From positions 1 to 64,000 of the forward strand of contig NZ_VIKW01000021.1 of the NCBI RefSeq assembly GCF_009711975.1: DNA of 64,000 bases. The letters are read 5' to 3'. Under the pieces are notes generated by a model, which was not told the DNA's origin, searched no databases, and saw only the letters and a list, made by a program, of their open reading frames with translations. The DNA comes from Anabaena sp. UHCC 0204. GTDB lineage: Bacteria > Cyanobacteriota > Cyanobacteriia > Cyanobacteriales > Nostocaceae. The position numbers and the translations under genes were made by a program. Shown here piece by piece: positions 18,914 through 27,934 of this stretch (the first letter of the stretch is position 1; each line of letters starts with the position of its first letter).

Positions 18914-18967
18914 TAGAGTGGGAGAGAAAGGCGCTTGGTAATGCCTCCTCCCACTCTCTTTTTTTGG
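18914..18967 (+). terminator. Rho-independent terminator, plus strand; end of a possible small RNA
   Basis: Perfect stem AGAGTGGGAG / CTCCCACTCT followed by a run of seven Ts on the plus strand. Both flanking genes run on the minus strand, so this terminator serves neither: on the minus strand no T-run follows the stem. A short plus-strand RNA ending here is the simplest reading. A TATGAAT -10-like box about 30 bp upstream would give an RNA of roughly 75 nt. Confidence 0.7.
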
Positions 18968-18977
18968 GTACTTTTTG

Positions 18978-21248
18978 CTAAACCTGTGACTTCTGACTTC
19001 GGCAATAAAAACGTCTTCGTTGCAGGATTTGAATTGATTCTATAATTACTTCTACTTTTACAGGTTTAGAAATAAAATCATCCATACCAACAGATAAACA
19101 GTGTTCCCTATCTGATAGCATTGCGTTAGCAGTCATAGCAATAATATAAGGGCGGTTAGTTTCACCCCATTCTTGATAAATTGCTTTTGTTGTTTCGATA
19201 CCATCTAATTCTGGCATTTGGATATCCATAAAAATAACATCATACATTTCTTGTTTTAATGACTTCAATGCCTCAACCCCATTATTGGCAATATCTACTT
19301 GATATCCTAGTTTTTGAAATAATTTTGTGGCGATTTTCTGATTAATAATATTATCTTCAGCAATTAGGATTCTTAAAGGAAATTTTTGGGAGAAATTAGC
19401 ATCAAATTTATTTTTTGGTTCTTCTATGTTTGGAAATCCTTGATTTAATGGGGTTAAGAAATCTAGTTCTAAACTAAATATACTTCCTTGAGATAATTTA
19501 CTACTAACTTTAATCTCACCTCCCATCATTTTTACTAGTTTTTGACTAATTGCTAAACCTAATCCTGTCCCTTGAGATTTGAATTTATTTTCTCCTACTT
19601 GTTCAAAAGGCAAAAATATTTTTGTTAATTTGTCAGGGCTAATACCGACACCTGTATCTATGATTTGTAACTTAATTCTAGTCAAGTCAAATGATTCGTT
19701 ATTTGGTGTTTGGCTAATAAAATTTACAATAAACTTTACTTCTCCTGTATCTGTAAATTTAATAGCATTGCCAATTAAATTTAACAAAATCTGTCTGAAT
19801 CGTTTTTCATCAGCATGAATAATCACAGGTATTTCTGAATCAAATTGACAGTTAAAAATAATATTTTTTTCCAATGAAGAATAACGACAAATTTCTACTA
19901 TCCCTTTCAGAAAATTAGGAAAGTTAAAATTTCGAGCTTCTAGTTCCATTTTGCCAGCTTCTATTTTAGAAATATCTAAAATATCATCAATCAAAGTCAA
20001 TAAATGTAACCCTGATTGATAAACAATCTGAATATCTTCTTTTTCTTCATTTGTTAATTTTGGTAAATCTTGAAAAATCTGAGCAATCCCTAAAATACCA
20101 TTTAATGGTGTCCGTAGTTCATGACTCATATTTGTGAGAAATTTACTTTTAGAACGATTAGCATCTATAGCCGCTTGTTTAGCTACTTGTAATTCTAAAT
20201 TTTGCTGAATAAGTTGTTCCTTTTGGCGCTCTAAAATTGCGGCTGTTTGCTGAAGTTCTGAAGATTTATCTAATAATTGGATCTGCGAATTTTTGAGTAT
20301 TAATATAGCTTCTTTCTTTTCAGAAATCACAGCATTTAATACAAGTGTTGTCAAAACTATTACTCCAATAAAACATTGTAGTAATGAGAGGGATTCATTT
20401 AAGTTAACCCGATTAAATGCTCCTAATCCTCTCACTGTTCCTAAAACAGCAATTACAGCTACAATTAAAATTAAGTTAGTAGCACCTATTTTCCCAAAGC
20501 GAAAAACTGCCCAAACCAAACAGGGAATGAGCATATACTCGATCACATAGGTACTAAAGAAGGCATGATCACTGATAACAAGTACAATTTTTAGTAATAG
20601 AAAAGCTTCAGCAATTTTCCAAAAAATTGGTGTTTTTAATTCAAATTGAAATTTGTGTTTATTAGTTGATGAATATTCTTGAAATAACTCTCCCCAACTG
20701 AGCAATACAGGAGTAAAAATAAAGATTCCAGCTACGTTAGATATCCACCAAGTTGTCCATACTTCGGTATAGCTAGTAACAGCTACTTTTCCCCCTAATG
20801 TTAATGCTGTAACTCCCGCAGTTGCATTGATAATTGGTCCAATCATCCCTGTTAATATTAAAAATTTGATCACATCACTTAGTCGTTCTAAGGGAGATTG
20901 TGTACCGACTAATTTACGAAGTAGAAAACTACCTAAGACTGTGCCAGAAGTTGTACCGATAGCGATTCCTAATACCTGTAAAATTGAAGAAATCAGCGTA
21001 ACTAGATTATGTGTATTGATAAATGCCCAAATATTCGCTAGAAACGAACCAATTAACACTCCTGGCCAAATCCAATACCCGAAAATTAACATAGCAGCAG
21101 CAGCAAAACCATCAGGTGGCCAAACTGGGGCAACATTTTGGGGAGTAGACGCGAGAATTCGAGAAAATTGTGCAGTTCCGTAGTAAACTAAAGCTAATAC
21201 TGTTATTAATGCCGAACGAAATAATATAAGTTTTAAGTTTAACTTCAT
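18978..21248 (-). CDS. MASE1 hybrid histidine kinase with receiver domain
   Basis: A 756-residue membrane sensor. The first 320 residues hold about eight membrane segments of the MASE1 type, including the family block A-P-V-W-P-P-D-G-F-A near residue 40. A coiled coil (about 325-365) leads to the HisKA domain with phospho-acceptor H376 in NMSHELRTP, then a HATPase_c domain with the N box and the G-T-G-L-G-L-A box. A receiver domain follows (R-I-L-I-A-E-D-N) with phospho-acceptor D675 in MDIQMP. It should autophosphorylate and relay to its own receiver; the output partner and signal are unknown. Complete length, no damage. Start ATG 21248. Confidence 0.93.
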   Translation of the reverse strand: MKLNLKLILFRSALITVLALVYYGTAQFSRILASTPQNVAPVWPPDGFAAAAMLIFGYWIWPGVLIGSFLANIWAFINTHNLVTLISSILQVLGIAIGTTSGTVLGSFLLRKLVGTQSPLERLSDVIKFLILTGMIGPIINATAGVTALTLGGKVAVTSYTEVWTTWWISNVAGIFIFTPVLLSWGELFQEYSSTNKHKFQFELKTPIFWKIAEAFLLLKIVLVISDHAFFSTYVIEYMLIPCLVWAVFRFGKIGATNLILIVAVIAVLGTVRGLGAFNRVNLNESLSLLQCFIGVIVLTTLVLNAVISEKKEAILILKNSQIQLLDKSSELQQTAAILERQKEQLIQQNLELQVAKQAAIDANRSKSKFLTNMSHELRTPLNGILGIAQIFQDLPKLTNEEKEDIQIVYQSGLHLLTLIDDILDISKIEAGKMELEARNFNFPNFLKGIVEICRYSSLEKNIIFNCQFDSEIPVIIHADEKRFRQILLNLIGNAIKFTDTGEVKFIVNFISQTPNNESFDLTRIKLQIIDTGVGISPDKLTKIFLPFEQVGENKFKSQGTGLGLAISQKLVKMMGGEIKVSSKLSQGSIFSLELDFLTPLNQGFPNIEEPKNKFDANFSQKFPLRILIAEDNIINQKIATKLFQKLGYQVDIANNGVEALKSLKQEMYDVIFMDIQMPELDGIETTKAIYQEWGETNRPYIIAMTANAMLSDREHCLSVGMDDFISKPVKVEVIIESIQILQRRRFYCRSQKSQV

Positions 21249-21341
21249 TACTTAACAATTGTAGTTTGCATTAAAATACAATTATTAAACACTCTAGTTG
21301 TGTGATACAAGTCACTCAAATCATCATCATAATTATTAATT

Positions 21342-21833
21342 TCATGAATTGTCTTTTAGAAATGTAATATGATCAACCATTTGCTGTTTACAACTAAATA
21401 GTGTGGTTTCATAATAAGTTAACCGCTGGGATTTACCGGAATTTAGAACTATCACAATCCAGTAAAACTGATTATCTATTTGGACATTTTTACCGAATCG
21501 GGTTTTAACGTTAAAAGTAGAATTACGAGATTTAATCAATACCGTTTCAATTTCATCTAGAGGGAATTCCAGCACTCCATGAGAAAATGAATTTCGTTGT
21601 TTTAAAGTAATACAACGCAATGAGGAATTAAAATTACAGGTTAGCACTTCATGACAATTATCAATATCTAACCATAAAAGACTAATTAATAGACCTGTTA
21701 ATAAACAAAAACAAGCCGATACCCAATCACCAGAAAGAATGAAGAGTATAGCCATGAGAGGAGCAATAGAATGATATAGTATATTTTGTAGAGAATACTC
21801 TTCTAGTCTGTATATTTTTTTTATTTTTGGCAT
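21342..21833 (-). CDS. Small membrane protein of unknown function
   Basis: A 163-residue protein I do not recognise. Two hydrophobic segments (about residues 18-52) form a membrane hairpin; the rest looks like a cytoplasmic beta-rich domain, similar in layout to small PH-like membrane proteins of cyanobacteria. It has a clear start: CTGGAG lies six bases before ATG 21833, and a TATAAT box lies within an imperfect inverted repeat at 21846-21888. It is 93 bp upstream of the kinase gene on the same strand, so the two may be co-transcribed, but nothing links them functionally. Confidence 0.7.
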   Translation of the reverse strand: MPKIKKIYRLEEYSLQNILYHSIAPLMAILFILSGDWVSACFCLLTGLLISLLWLDIDNCHEVLTCNFNSSLRCITLKQRNSFSHGVLEFPLDEIETVLIKSRNSTFNVKTRFGKNVQIDNQFYWIVIVLNSGKSQRLTYYETTLFSCKQQMVDHITFLKDNS

Positions 21834-21940
21834 ATTAACTCCAGAAATCCCCCTTCCATATTTTATACATTATAGGGGAAGAGGGATTAACTTTTAATTT
21901 GGATGATCAGGATGGTTAAAATGCCCACCCTATAAGAGTT

Positions 21941-22663
21941 TTACTTGTTTTGAGCAACAACTTTTTCTTCTAGGGGTTTAAAAGTCTTTTTAGTAGCACC
22001 GCAAATAGGACAACTCCAATCATCAGGAATATCTGCAAACGCTGTACCAGGTGCAATCCCTGAATCTGGATCACCAGTAACAGGATCATAAATCATGCTG
22101 CATTGTCTACAAATCCATTTTTGAGTTTGAGGATTTTCACCTGCAACTCTAGTTACTGCTTCTCCACCATTTAATACTTCTAAGGCTTCAGTGTAGCGAT
22201 CTGCGTGATAATTTTCAATGAATTTGAGTAACCCAAAACGGTGGGCGGCAGAGCGAAATGTGTTAGCGTGATCACTAGATTCTTGAGCTTGTTTGAGAAA
22301 TTCTTCCGCTGCGGGATGATCTCGATCGCTTTCGGCAGCAGCAGCAAATTCAGGATACATTGTAGTGTATTCATAGGTTTCCCCTTCTATCGCTAAAGAT
22401 AAACAGCGAGAGATTATTTCCCGTTTTTGTTCTTCAGTTAAAACTGCGGCATCTTTAACTACAAGTTCTGGATGTAATAACTCAAAATGTGCAAAAGCGT
22501 GTTCAGTTTCTTGATCTGCTGTTTCTTTAAAAAGCTTCGCTAAATCAGAAAAACCTAGTTTACGTGCTACTGCTGCAAAAAACAAGTATTTACGATTTGC
22601 CATGGATTCGCCACCAAAGGCAGATTCTAAATTTTGTAGTGTAGTAAAATTTGATAAATCCAT
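21941..22663 (-). CDS. Rubrerythrin with C-terminal rubredoxin domain
   Basis: A 240-residue non-heme iron protein expected to reduce peroxide in the cytoplasm. The N-terminal four-helix ferritin-like domain (residues 1-145) contains the di-iron ligands in E-S-M-A-N-R, E-T-A-D-Q-E-T-E-H and the later E-x-x-D-H. The C-terminal domain has the two iron-binding knuckles C-R-Q-C and C-P-I-C separated by about 35 residues with the full rubredoxin loop (Y-D-P-x-x-G-D-P-D-S-G-I). This larger loop resembles true rubredoxin more than the short form in classic rubrerythrins. Start ATG 22663. The 311-bp spacer upstream holds only short repeats. Confidence 0.93.
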   Translation of the reverse strand: MDLSNFTTLQNLESAFGGESMANRKYLFFAAVARKLGFSDLAKLFKETADQETEHAFAHFELLHPELVVKDAAVLTEEQKREIISRCLSLAIEGETYEYTTMYPEFAAAAESDRDHPAAEEFLKQAQESSDHANTFRSAAHRFGLLKFIENYHADRYTEALEVLNGGEAVTRVAGENPQTQKWICRQCSMIYDPVTGDPDSGIAPGTAFADIPDDWSCPICGATKKTFKPLEEKVVAQNK

Positions 22664-22838
22664 AATTTGTGACTGCCGATGAGAGGTTATTGCCTAATAT
22701 TAAAACACAGACTTTAAGGTTTGGTTAAATAAGCCAAAAATTCGAGTATTGGATAAATTCTGATACAATGCTATAAATCATAAATGACAGTTGAAAATTG
22801 TTAAGTAGTATAGGTAATACCAATCGTGGTAAGGTTTT

Positions 22839-22856
22839 GGTGGGCATTGCCCATCC
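22839..22856. repeat. Short palindromic repeat GGTGGGCATTGCCCATCC
   Basis: An 18-bp imperfect palindrome in the 22664-22975 spacer; the related GGTGGGCAATGCCCACC is at 47730-47746. Nothing else is seen in this 312-bp spacer. Confidence 0.6.
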
Positions 22857-22975
22857 TACGGTTTTTTTCAAAAATCAAATATTAGTCATATAGTGATTAG
22901 CACATTTTAAATTATCCAGATTTTTTAATTATTTCAGGATAATTATCAACCAGATTTTATGCAGTTTTGATGAAA

Positions 22976-24052
22976 TTATAAGCTGGGGTAATCAGTATAC
23001 CCTTGGGAATCAGTTGCATACATGGTTTTGGGATCTATTTGATTTAATGGGGCGTTAATTTCTAAGCGTTTTGGTAAATCTGGATTAGCTATAAATAGTT
23101 TACCAAAAGATACTAAATCAGCATTATTACTACTAAGAATTTGATCACCTGTGCTGCGATCATAACCACCATTAGTAATCAAAGTACCTTGAAATATTTG
23201 CCGGAAATAAGGTGTGAGGTTTTTCATAACATCACGGTTTGCTAAATCAACTTCGTTTGCTTCCATGAGGTGAAGATAAGCTAAATCAAAGGAATTAAGG
23301 GCATTGATAATATAGCTAAATGTTGCTTGGGGATTTGAGTCTTGCATTCCGTAAAATGTATTACTTGGTGAAAGCTTAATACCCACACGGTTTTCACCCC
23401 AAATACTAGCCACAGCATCTACTACTTCTAAAAGAAAGCGACTGCGATTTTCAATTGAACCACCATATTTATCACTACGTTGATTAGAACCATCTTGTAA
23501 AAATTGATCAATTAAATAACCGAAAGCACCATGCAGTTCAACACCATCAAAACCAACTTCTAAGGCATTTTTGGCAGCTTGGCGAAATTCCTCAACGATT
23601 GCAGTAATTTCCTCTGTTGCTAAAGCTCTGGGTGTTTCTAGAGATACTTTGCCAATAGATGAATGTAGAGAACCAATACCAGCGATCGCACTCGGAGCAA
23701 CAGGCAATTCTCCACCTAGCAAGGATGGATGAGAAACCCTGCCAGAATGCCATAATTGCAGAAAAATTCTGCCTCCTTCGGCATGGACAGCATCTGTTAC
23801 TAACCGCCATCCGTCCATTTGTTCTTCTGTGTAAATTCCCGGACAGTTGAGGTATCCTACGCTCAAAGGTGAAACCATTGTGCATTCTGTGACTATTAAA
23901 CCAGCAGTGGCACGTTGAGCGTAATAAGTTGCCATTAAAGAATTTGGGATATTGTTAATAGCTCGTAACCGAGTCATTGGTGCCATAACAATTCGATTAG
24001 GCAGAGGATAATTTCCCAATTTAACAGGTGTGAAAAGATTGATATTATTCAT
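22976..24052 (-). CDS. Alkene reductase, old yellow enzyme family
   Basis: A 358-residue FMN enzyme that uses NAD(P)H to reduce activated C=C bonds, as NemA does. Family marks are N-R-I-V-M-A-P-M-T-R-L-R-A near residue 20, L-W-H-S-G-R near 100, the paired catalytic region V-E-L-H-G-A-F-G-Y-L near 170, and D-Q-F-L-Q-D-G-S-N-Q-R-S-D-x-Y-G-G-S. The length is typical. It is 50 bp downstream of the pirin gene on the same strand, so the two probably form an operon responding to electrophiles or quinones; the presumed operator lies upstream of pirin. Confidence 0.94.
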   Translation of the reverse strand: MNNINLFTPVKLGNYPLPNRIVMAPMTRLRAINNIPNSLMATYYAQRATAGLIVTECTMVSPLSVGYLNCPGIYTEEQMDGWRLVTDAVHAEGGRIFLQLWHSGRVSHPSLLGGELPVAPSAIAGIGSLHSSIGKVSLETPRALATEEITAIVEEFRQAAKNALEVGFDGVELHGAFGYLIDQFLQDGSNQRSDKYGGSIENRSRFLLEVVDAVASIWGENRVGIKLSPSNTFYGMQDSNPQATFSYIINALNSFDLAYLHLMEANEVDLANRDVMKNLTPYFRQIFQGTLITNGGYDRSTGDQILSSNNADLVSFGKLFIANPDLPKRLEINAPLNQIDPKTMYATDSQGYTDYPSL

Positions 24053-24102
24053 TACTTAAATCTCCAATTTTAGATGCAAAAATTAAATTGATAGTCAGAA
24101 TA

Positions 24103-24819
24103 CTAACCTAAATCAAACAGTAATATTTCTGCTGTTGAATTACTGCTAATTATTAATTTTTCTTCTCCAGTAATTTCTACTCCATCTCCTGCTTGCAATT
24201 CATGGTGATTGAAATTTACTTCTCCTTTGGCTATTTGTAACCAAGCATAACGATTATTGGGAAGATGATAATTAATAACATCTCCTTCTACTAAATTGGC
24301 CACATATAAAGATACATCTTGGTGAATAGTTACAGCCCCATCACGTCCATCTTCCGCTGCAATTAAACGTAGTTTTCCCTGCTTTTCTGTCAGTGGAAAA
24401 GCTTTTTGTTCATATCTAGGTTTTATGCCTTGCTGATTTGGTAAAATCCAGATTTGTAATAAGTGTAATTCTTCAGTTTGTGAGGGGTTAAATTCACTGT
24501 GCATAATGCCAGAACCTGCACTCATAACTTGTGCTTCACCAGGAAGAATTACCGAACCTGTACCTAAACTATCTTTATGTTCGACTGCACCTGATAAAAC
24601 GTAAGTGAGAATTTCCATATCTTTATGTCCATGGGTAGGAAATCCTGCACCAGCAGCAATGCGATCATCATTAATAACTCGTAAAGAACGAAATCCCATC
24701 CGTTTTGGATCATAGAAATGACTAAAGGAAAATGTATGATAACTATTTAACCAGTCAATTTGACTATGAAATCGGGAATCTCCATGGTGAATCACATAAT
24801 TAATTGTAGTTTGAGACAT
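24103..24819 (-). CDS. Pirin-family protein (YhhW type)
   Basis: A 238-residue bicupin. The metal-binding cupin residues are in F-P-T-H-G-H-K-D-M-E-I-L (two His near residue 58) and later H-S-E-F-N (near 103). E. coli YhhW acts on quercetin, and the family is linked to redox stress. The motif S-F-S-H-F-Y-D-P-x-x-M-G-F-x-x-L-R-V-I-N-D is characteristic. It begins an operon with the alkene reductase. Its promoter, -35 TTGTTA (24917-24922) and -10 TACTAT (24893-24898) with 18-bp spacing, overlaps a probable HxlR-type operator. Confidence 0.93.
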   Translation of the reverse strand: MSQTTINYVIHHGDSRFHSQIDWLNSYHTFSFSHFYDPKRMGFRSLRVINDDRIAAGAGFPTHGHKDMEILTYVLSGAVEHKDSLGTGSVILPGEAQVMSAGSGIMHSEFNPSQTEELHLLQIWILPNQQGIKPRYEQKAFPLTEKQGKLRLIAAEDGRDGAVTIHQDVSLYVANLVEGDVINYHLPNNRYAWLQIAKGEVNFNHHELQAGDGVEITGEEKLIISSNSTAEILLFDLG

Positions 24820-24892
24820 GATTTTACCTTTTTATTAAAAATACGTGGGATTGAGGAATTGCGAAACTGGAAGTAGTTTTTTAACTTTTTAT

Positions 24893-24950
24893 ATAGTAAA
24901 GTATGTACAGATAAATTAACAAGTACGCACTGAAAAGTAAGATACTTACC
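24893..24950. promoter_or_regulatory. Divergent promoter region with HxlR-like operator
   Basis: The 157 bp between the divergent pirin and DCC genes contain AAGTACGCACT followed by AAAAGTAAG and TACTTAC (24921-24949), plus a second half-site-like AAAGTATGTAC (24898-24908). The spacing and bases recall sites of HxlR-type regulators that control quinone or aldehyde reductases. The minus-strand promoter TTGTTA-N18-TACTAT runs through it. No HxlR gene is in the window. Assignment is by motif recall. Confidence 0.5.
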
Positions 24951-24976
24951 AAAAGGATACTATAGGGGCTAATTTT

Positions 24977-25381
24977 ATGAATTACTATGTAATCTATGAT
25001 GGCAACTGCAATCTTTGTGTGACTTTAGTGCAGTTGTTGGAAACTTTAGATCAAGGAAAACTTTTTCGCTACGTTCCCATGCAAGATGAGCAGACATTAT
25101 CCCAATGGGAAATTACTTCTACAGATTGTCAACAGGGAATGATGTTAATTGATGGTAATGACATGGAAAGACGCTGGCAAGGTAGTAATGCGGCTGAGGA
25201 AATTGGGCGATTATTACCGCTGGGAAGTGTATTTGTAGAGGCTTATCGGGCGTTACCGGGGATGAAATGGGCAGGAGATAGATTTTATGAACAAATTCGG
25301 GATAACCGCTATAGGTTGTTTGGTAAGCGATCGCTAACCTATGAATCAGTATACTGTGTAGATGATAGTTGTAAAAATTGA
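24977..25381 (+). CDS. DCC-family thiol-disulfide oxidoreductase-like protein (DUF393)
   Basis: A 134-residue protein starting with the hallmark Y-D-G-N-C-N-L-C (Cys 12 and Cys 15 region) of the DCC/DUF393 family, thought to have a thioredoxin-like fold and redox role. The later A-L-P-G-M-K-W-A-G-D-x-x-Y segment is also typical. Start ATG 24977 has AGGGG about ten bases upstream. It diverges from the pirin-reductase operon and shares its putative operator, which supports a redox-stress link. The substrate is unknown. Confidence 0.88.
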   Translation: MNYYVIYDGNCNLCVTLVQLLETLDQGKLFRYVPMQDEQTLSQWEITSTDCQQGMMLIDGNDMERRWQGSNAAEEIGRLLPLGSVFVEAYRALPGMKWAGDRFYEQIRDNRYRLFGKRSLTYESVYCVDDSCKN

Positions 25382-25473
25382 CAATAGCTATTCAAAATTG
25401 GCAGTCCTTGATAGAGTATTGAGGACTGCTAAATGTATCAATTGATAATTCATAGCTGTATAGTAATCTAATT

Positions 25474-27207
25474 ATGAAACTTCCTACTTTCCTGCAAATA
25501 GCTTGTAAAATCAGTTTTTGCGGGTTTTCGGCTTTGGGTATAGTTTTGGTTACTTTTGTATATTCTAGTCTTGCTCAAGCGCCAAATCCTGGCGGAGATT
25601 CCAACCAAGATAGATTTCCTCAGTCTCTACCGATACCAGCACCTCTAGAACCAGAACAACAACCCCCTCTTCAACCTAGTCCGACTCCAGAATCTTCAGA
25701 ACCTACTAATGATCAAACTATTCAAGTTCAGAAAATTGAAGTTGTCGGTAATACCCTCTTTCAATCAGCAGCATTAAACCCGATTATTCAACCCGTAGAA
25801 GGACGGGCTGTGACTTTTGCGGAACTACAAAAAGTTGTTGATGCTATTACCCAATTGTATTTAAATCAGGGTTACATTACATCTAGGGCGGTATTGGTAG
25901 ATCAAAAAGTTACCGATGGAATTGTGAAAATTCAGGTAATTGAAGGTAGTTTAGAAAAAATTGAAATTCAAGGAACTAAGCGTTTAAATCCTAATTATGT
26001 GCGATCGCGCATAGCTTTGGGAACTGGTAAACCTCTCTCTACAGCTAAATTAGAAGAGCAATTAAAGATATTACGCACAGATCCTCTCCTCTCTAATGTA
26101 GAAGCCAGTTTGCAGCCGGGAACTGGTGTCGGTCAAAGTATTTTAATGGTGCGCGTCACAGAAGCTAACCCTTTTGATGCCAATGTCAGCATTGATAATT
26201 ATTCTCCTCCTAGTGTAGGTTCAGAAAGATTGGGTTTGAGTGCTACCCATCGTAATTTGACGGGGATGGGTGATGAATTAGGGATTGCCTATTATTTCAC
26301 TACTAAAGGAGCTGCCAATATTTATGATTTTACCTATAAAGTCCCGCTGAATGCGATGAATGGGACTTTGCAATTGCGGACTTCTATTAATAATAATCAA
26401 GTCATTGAACCGAGATTTAAAGCTTTAAATATTCGCGGAGAATCTGAACTATATGAAATTAGTTATAGACAGCCATTAGTGCGATCGCTCCGAGAAGAAT
26501 TTGCCCTATTTGCCGGTTTTAGTTATCAAGATGGTCAAACCTTTACTTTTGCCGGTCCCACACCTTTTGGTTTTGGTCCAGATACTCAAGGTAATAGTCG
26601 GACTCGTGTCTTGAAATTCGGTCAAGATTATGTGCGAAGAGATACTAAAGGTGCTTGGGCTATGCGATCGCTCTTTAGTTTAGGTACAGGTCTATTTGAT
26701 GCCACAAGCAACCCTAATCCCGTTCCTGATGGTCGCTTTTTTAGTTGGTTAGCACAAGTCCAGCGAGTCCAACGCCTTAGCGCGGATAATCTCTTAATTG
26801 CTCAAGCCGAAATCCAACTGACTCCCAATGCTTTATTACCATCCCAGCAATATATCATCGGTGGCGGTCAATCTGTGCGCGGTTATCGGCAAAATGCTCG
26901 CGCTGGTGACAACGGTATCAAATTTTCTTTAGAGGACAGAATCACAGTCCAAAAAGACGCATCTGGTAATCCTATGTTACAAGTCATGCCTTTTGTTGAT
27001 TTAGGATACATTTGGAATGTAGATAACAATCCCAATCTATTACAGTCTCAAAAGTTTTTAGCAGGTACAGGACTAGGAATATTATTTCAACCCATTCCGA
27101 ACCTGAATTTGAGAATAGATTATGGTATTCCCCTGATTAACCTCAAAGATAGGGGAACAAATGCTCAAGATGATGGTTTATATTTCAGCGCCAATTATCG
27201 GTTTTAA
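25474..27207 (+). CDS. TpsB/ShlB-family outer-membrane secretion protein
   Basis: A 577-residue outer-membrane transporter of two-partner secretion systems. A signal peptide (cleavage near residue 36, after A-Q-A) is followed by a Pro/Gln/Glu-rich linker (about 40-80), POTRA domains (V-Q-K-I-E-V-V-G-N-T-L-F and the second I-E-I-Q-G-T-K-R-L), and a 16-strand barrel with the motif G-G-x-x-S-V-R-G-Y-R near residue 470, which holds the lid-lock residue of FhaC. It ends in a C-terminal Phe (Y-R-F), as expected for barrel assembly. No TpsA exoprotein is found next to it. Several HIP1 sites lie in the gene. Start ATG 25474. Confidence 0.93.
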   Translation: MKLPTFLQIACKISFCGFSALGIVLVTFVYSSLAQAPNPGGDSNQDRFPQSLPIPAPLEPEQQPPLQPSPTPESSEPTNDQTIQVQKIEVVGNTLFQSAALNPIIQPVEGRAVTFAELQKVVDAITQLYLNQGYITSRAVLVDQKVTDGIVKIQVIEGSLEKIEIQGTKRLNPNYVRSRIALGTGKPLSTAKLEEQLKILRTDPLLSNVEASLQPGTGVGQSILMVRVTEANPFDANVSIDNYSPPSVGSERLGLSATHRNLTGMGDELGIAYYFTTKGAANIYDFTYKVPLNAMNGTLQLRTSINNNQVIEPRFKALNIRGESELYEISYRQPLVRSLREEFALFAGFSYQDGQTFTFAGPTPFGFGPDTQGNSRTRVLKFGQDYVRRDTKGAWAMRSLFSLGTGLFDATSNPNPVPDGRFFSWLAQVQRVQRLSADNLLIAQAEIQLTPNALLPSQQYIIGGGQSVRGYRQNARAGDNGIKFSLEDRITVQKDASGNPMLQVMPFVDLGYIWNVDNNPNLLQSQKFLAGTGLGILFQPIPNLNLRIDYGIPLINLKDRGTNAQDDGLYFSANYRF

Positions 27208-27219
27208 TCTCCATTGAAT

Positions 27220-27241
27220 AGATCCCCGACTTCGGGGATCT
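27220..27241. terminator. Strong hairpin between convergent genes
   Basis: AGATCCCCGA and TCGGGGATCT pair perfectly over ten bases around a 2-nt centre. It lies 13 bp after the TpsB stop and 8 bp before the pgsA stop. AATTT follows on the plus strand. It is likely a shared bidirectional terminator, and also a dispersed repeat type. Confidence 0.65.
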
Positions 27242-27248
27242 AGATAAT

Positions 27249-27764
27249 TTACTCACTGACTTTTTGAGGAATTAAATAAATTATTCCGGAAATAATTGTT
27301 AATGCTACAGATACCCAAAAGGCAATTAAAATAGGAGTTTGCCAAATTGGTGATAAAGGGGCAATAAGTAGAGATATAGCCACGATTTGACTGATGGTTT
27401 TCAGTTTACCCCAAATATTTGCGCCAGTGATAGTAGTTTGATTAACTCGCCAACCAGCGATCGCTAATTCCCGTGCTAAAATTACAAACACTGCCCAAGC
27501 GGGAATTTTTCCTAATTCTACTAATACTAATAATGGTGCAAGTACCAATAATTTATCAACCAAAGGATCGAGAAATTTACCTAATTCACTAATTTGGTTC
27601 AGCTTTCTGGCTAAATATCCATCTAACCAATCAGTTAATGCTGCAATTAAAAATATAGTCAAACAAATCCATCTAGCTTCATTTGTAGGATTATATAACC
27701 CATAAAGTAGAAAAGGTATTCCTAAAAGTCGAGAGAAAGTAATCCAATTAGGTATAGTCATCAC
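27249..27764 (-). CDS. pgsA: CDP-diacylglycerol-glycerol-3-phosphate 3-phosphatidyltransferase
   Basis: A 171-residue integral membrane enzyme making phosphatidylglycerol phosphate, the precursor of phosphatidylglycerol, which is essential for photosystem function in cyanobacteria. The CDP-alcohol phosphotransferase signature D-x2-D-G-x2-A-R, followed by G-x3-D-x3-D, is intact at about residues 45-70. Four to five membrane segments are seen. Length is normal. Start: ATG 27764 or the next ATG one codon later. It is downstream of a membrane-protein gene, separated by a repeat-filled spacer. Confidence 0.93.
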   Translation of the reverse strand: MMTIPNWITFSRLLGIPFLLYGLYNPTNEARWICLTIFLIAALTDWLDGYLARKLNQISELGKFLDPLVDKLLVLAPLLVLVELGKIPAWAVFVILARELAIAGWRVNQTTITGANIWGKLKTISQIVAISLLIAPLSPIWQTPILIAFWVSVALTIISGIIYLIPQKVSE

Positions 27765-27824
27765 AATTTAAAATCAAAAACCAAAGATAATTATATAGCA
27801 CTATGTAATTGAATACAGCAGGAG

Positions 27825-27900
27825 TCAGGAAGTAGGGGCGCAGGGCCTGCGCCCATTCAGGAGTATGGTTTACACCACGCTGCGCTATCAGAAAGAAGCA
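27825..27900. repeat. Composite of GGGCGCAGG hairpin and small dispersed repeat
   Basis: A near-perfect palindrome GGGCGCAGG/CCTGCGCCC at 27836-27854 is followed by a segment related to ACCACGCTGCGCTATCAGA. The latter unit recurs in inverse form at about 37783-37805 and 59320-59345. The small frame running through this repeat is not a gene. Confidence 0.65.
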
Positions 27901-27934
27901 TATTTTCCTCTTCTCCTCCCAATCACCAAGTTTA

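Noticed and set aside
18914-18967. Terminator of the kinase gene
   Set aside because: The kinase is on the minus strand, where the stem is not followed by Ts; the T-run is on the plus strand.
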